DNA of 64,000 nt from Epiperipatus broadwayi (taxonomy: Eukaryota; Onychophora; Udeonychophora; Euonychophora; Peripatidae). The first letter of the stretch is position 1. The number at the start of each line of letters is the position of its first letter. Shown in pieces: positions 61,517 through 64,000 of the stretch. Where the stretch lies: positions 4,054,682 through 4,118,681 of the forward strand of contig JAQFVV010012398.1 in the NCBI GenBank assembly GCA_028023455.1, written 5' to 3'. The notes under the pieces are model-generated. The model did not search any database and was not told where the DNA came from. It saw only the letters and a program-made list of their open reading frames with translations. Position numbers and translations under genes: made by a program.

Positions 61517-64000
61517 CAAGAGTTCCCAAACTTTTTTCAGCCACAGACCCCTTTACCAAAAACTTTTTAAAGCATCAACTCTCTAGTCATTTACTTTACT
61601 TACTCAAATTAATAAATTTGTACAGTGCTTAATATTAAATATTTCACTAAATATCAAAGTTTTTATTTTAATCACTTGTAATTAATGATTGAAAAAATAA
61701 AAGGACTACAGAATATGGCATTATCTTGTCAACATTTAAGCAAAAAAATACAAGCAATGTATTTTTTAATTTTTGATATTTTTGAAATAAATATGTAAAT
61801 TCAAAATAAGAACAAATATTGAAATCACTTATTAAACATGAAAAATGAAATAAAAAAATCAACATATTCAGACAGAATTAAACAACAACAAGATTACAAT
61901 GATGAAAGATTTTAATTAGAATTATAAAAACAAAAATACAAAATAAATTGGCTTGGAAAACTGAATTTAATGAGATGGGTACACCTGGTGATCTGTCAAC
62001 AATTTATCTATGTCCTGTTTTAAATTAGTGAGTTGCATTGTCAAATCTCTGCATTCAGTGATATGCAATCAATGTCTGTTATGAAGCAGGTTTAAAACTA
62101 CACTGAAGCCTCCTCTCTCTACCAGATATGATGATGGAAATTCCAGCAAATACTTTTGTACAACAGTCCATAGAGCTGGGTATAGAAGTAGAATATCTTG
62201 TTGCAGTAAAACCTTTTGATAATTATGTTTGATTGTACCTTGAGATCCTCATTCATGCTGATAGTTATCAGCTTATCTTGCAAAATTATGTACGGGTTAA
62301 TTATCCAGTCTAGTATTTCCAATGATAGAATACCTTCAAATCTAGTTTTGAAATCCAAGTGAAGAGCTCCCAAGTGGTTGATATACAGCAAGATATTTTC
62401 TTCTTGGCTTGTTTCTACCTTAAACAAGTTGGGGAATTGCAAAAACTCAGATCTTGCAATATTTTGCTTAAAAACATTAATCTGAAAACAAAAGCCAATA
62501 CAACTGATTTTTCTTTGATGACATTCAAATTGTCTCCTTGCAGTTGTAAATTAACATCATTAAATTTTCCAAATAAGTCAGTTAAATAAGCAATATCTGT
62601 TTTACTCTTAAGTAAATTTTCTTTCAAACTGGAATCCTCATCTTCCAAAAACTCTAAATCAGATTGAAAAAGCGCAAAAAATCTCACCAAACATAAACCT
62701 TTTGAAAGTCAATAGACTTCAGAGAACCAATCAATAGAAATTATCACTTCCTTGCAAAACCAAGTGAACAGTATAATGTTCAAAGCATTACTTTGAATTT
62801 TGTTCATAGTTATTATAACAAACTGAAGTGATTGATGCAATTTGTCACTAAGGTTCTTAGCTACTAAATGTTGCCTATGTATTATGCAGTGAACTGCAAG
62901 CACTTCAGGTATGTGTTATTTCAGGTATTTTATGAAACCACAATAATGACCAATCATAGCTGGTCCTGGATCTGTCACAACAGATATTTTATTTGTTAAT
63001 AGAATCACTTTTTCCCTGAAAAATAGCTCCTTTAAATTAAAAATTGATTCACCTCTGGTGTCACTTTCTATAGTTTTAGAAAAAAGCAATTCTTCATGCA
63101 TTTCCTAATTTTGAATAAAGCAAACATACACCAGCAATAAAGCTTCATTACCAAGTAATGATGACTCATTTAATAGGAGGAAAAAACATTTTTTTTGCAA
63201 ATGATTACACAAATAATTTTCCACATCATGACTCATTATATCGATATGTCTTTAAACTGTGTTATTACACACAAAAGCCTTTTTTTAAGATCTTGTTCAG
63301 GTTTGTGAAGTTCACTGTTCAATACCTCTGTGTTGGCCAGTAGAATCAGATTCTTCCTTATGGTCTGCAACTCACCAGACTTTGTGATGAGTAGATATAT
63401 GTTGTATGATGCCATTAATTTATCATCATATTTTGCTTAGATGATGAAACAAACATATTATCTATCATAGTTCTCTTCAGAATTTTTTCTTTAAATGGTT
63501 GAAAATATGATAAACCTTTTTTGTTTTTGTAAAAGGGAATTCTATTTAAGAAATCTGCTAGTTTTGATGGTTTTGCTAAAGAACTTTTTCCCATATGAGG
63601 CACATTGGCAAATGTTTGTTTGATAATGATGGGACAAATCCTAGCTTCAAATAGTCCAAGCTGTACTGTCTACATTTTTTTTTTTGGTTGTCATATTATT
63701 ATCATAAGAAATAAAAACTTTTTATTAACAAACAATTTCAACAGTCCCTGTGATAAAAAAACAAAAACAATAAAGTATGTACTTACATGAAACAGAAGAT
63801 TTTTGTTCAAACTCAAATAAATAAACTATGTCCTCTGATTTTCTTTTTCATAGTACTGGCTTCTCAATAAATAATTATATTCAAAGTTCAAATCACAAAT
63901 AAATGCATGTCACATCAAACAAACCAATTTATAGTGTTTTATGAAAGCATAATCATATAAGACTGATAGATTCTGTTAATATCAAATATTGTATTCTCCC
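61517..64000 (-). mobile_element. hAT transposon (ZBED5/SCAND3-like), right end outside the window
   Basis: The left boundary has a hAT-type TIR-like start CAAGAGTTCCCAAACTTTTT followed by CAGCCACAGACCCCTTTACC at 61536-61555. The transposase remnant lies on the minus strand, so this is the element's 3' end. No matching inverted end was found up to 64000, so the element is open to the right or its other TIR is lost. Its TIR differs from those of the two other hAT elements in the window, so it is a separate lineage. Confidence 0.7.
61967..63655 (-). pseudogene. hAT transposase remnant with BED finger to C-terminus
   Basis: From the N-terminus on the minus strand: DYLKLGFVPSLSNKHLPMC (BED-finger region, second Cys lost) at about 63600-63655; KPSKLADFLNRIPFYKNKK at 63415-63603; ESDTRGESIFNLKELF and VILLTNKISVVTDPGPAMIG at 62916-63101 (the T-D-x-x-P-x-M-x-G block with the catalytic Asp); LAVHCIIHRQHLVAKNLSDK at 62709-62903 (C-x-x-H motif); AYLTDLFGKFNDVNLQLQG at 62415-62690; LEILDWIINPYI at 62119-62442; and LTNLKQDIDKLL, HQVYPSH and stop at 61967. 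Domain order matches ZBED5/SCAND3-type hAT proteins. At least six stops or frameshifts show that it is dead. Confidence 0.85.

Noticed and set aside
62359-62589. Plus-strand ORF over the hAT remnant
   Set aside because: Antisense shadow of the minus-strand transposase segments, which carry the recognisable motifs.

Overview
This is an animal (invertebrate metazoan) nuclear window: very A+T-rich (roughly three quarters by eye), almost empty of long ORFs, full of microsatellites, and packed with decayed mobile elements whose families are typical of animals (Penelope-like elements with GIY-YIG endonucleases, hAT transposons of the ZBED5/SCAND3/GTF2IRD2 type, non-LTR retrotransposons). There are no operons or bacterial signals. 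I cannot name the species; cnidarian, arachnid and mollusc genomes would all fit, and I have no decisive marker.

The only convincing host coding piece is one 184-bp internal exon on the minus strand (59087-59270) with good splice sites. It encodes eight cysteines spaced like a prokineticin/Dickkopf (colipase-fold) domain. A decayed tRNA-Gly(UCC)-like sequence lies at 4504-4574.

Layout: 1-4 kb AT-rich DNA, an unidentified frameshifted coding remnant (2.5 kb) and a fold-back repeat (3.2-3.7 kb); 9.5-12.4 kb fold-back repeats and a first decayed Penelope-like element (PLE); 19.06-20.70 kb an hAT element with terminal inverted repeats (TIRs) and target-site duplication (TSD); 21.5-24.2 kb two fold-back elements; 24.7-28.6 kb a head-to-head pair of PLE copies; 30.9-32.7 kb a fold-back repeat, a 452-bp hAT derivative with perfect 8-bp TSD, and another dispersed repeat; 34.0-35.1 kb a repeat array; 35.2-39.9 kb gag-like and non-LTR RT remnants, the latter split by an 823-bp repeat insertion; 40.7-46.0 kb LINE relics and hairpins; 47.3-47.9, 51.8-52.3 and 60.5-61.2 kb more copies of the dominant repeat; 54.6-57.1 kb a decayed endonuclease+RT LINE; 61.5-64 kb an hAT transposase remnant running off the right edge.

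The most interesting signal is that the two commonest fold-back repeat families (A, unit about 400-455 bp; B, unit about 480 bp) each carry a type-I hammerhead-ribozyme-like motif: CTGATGA, a small stem II, GAA, a self-complementary helix III, a permitted nucleotide at position 17, and flanks that pair as stem I. Copies show a unit with short terminal direct repeats preceded by an inverted partial unit. Penelope-like elements and retrozymes have this layout. They look like PLE-derived or retrozyme-like non-autonomous retroelements. The recognisable PLEs of the window also have decayed hammerhead-like motifs in their tails.
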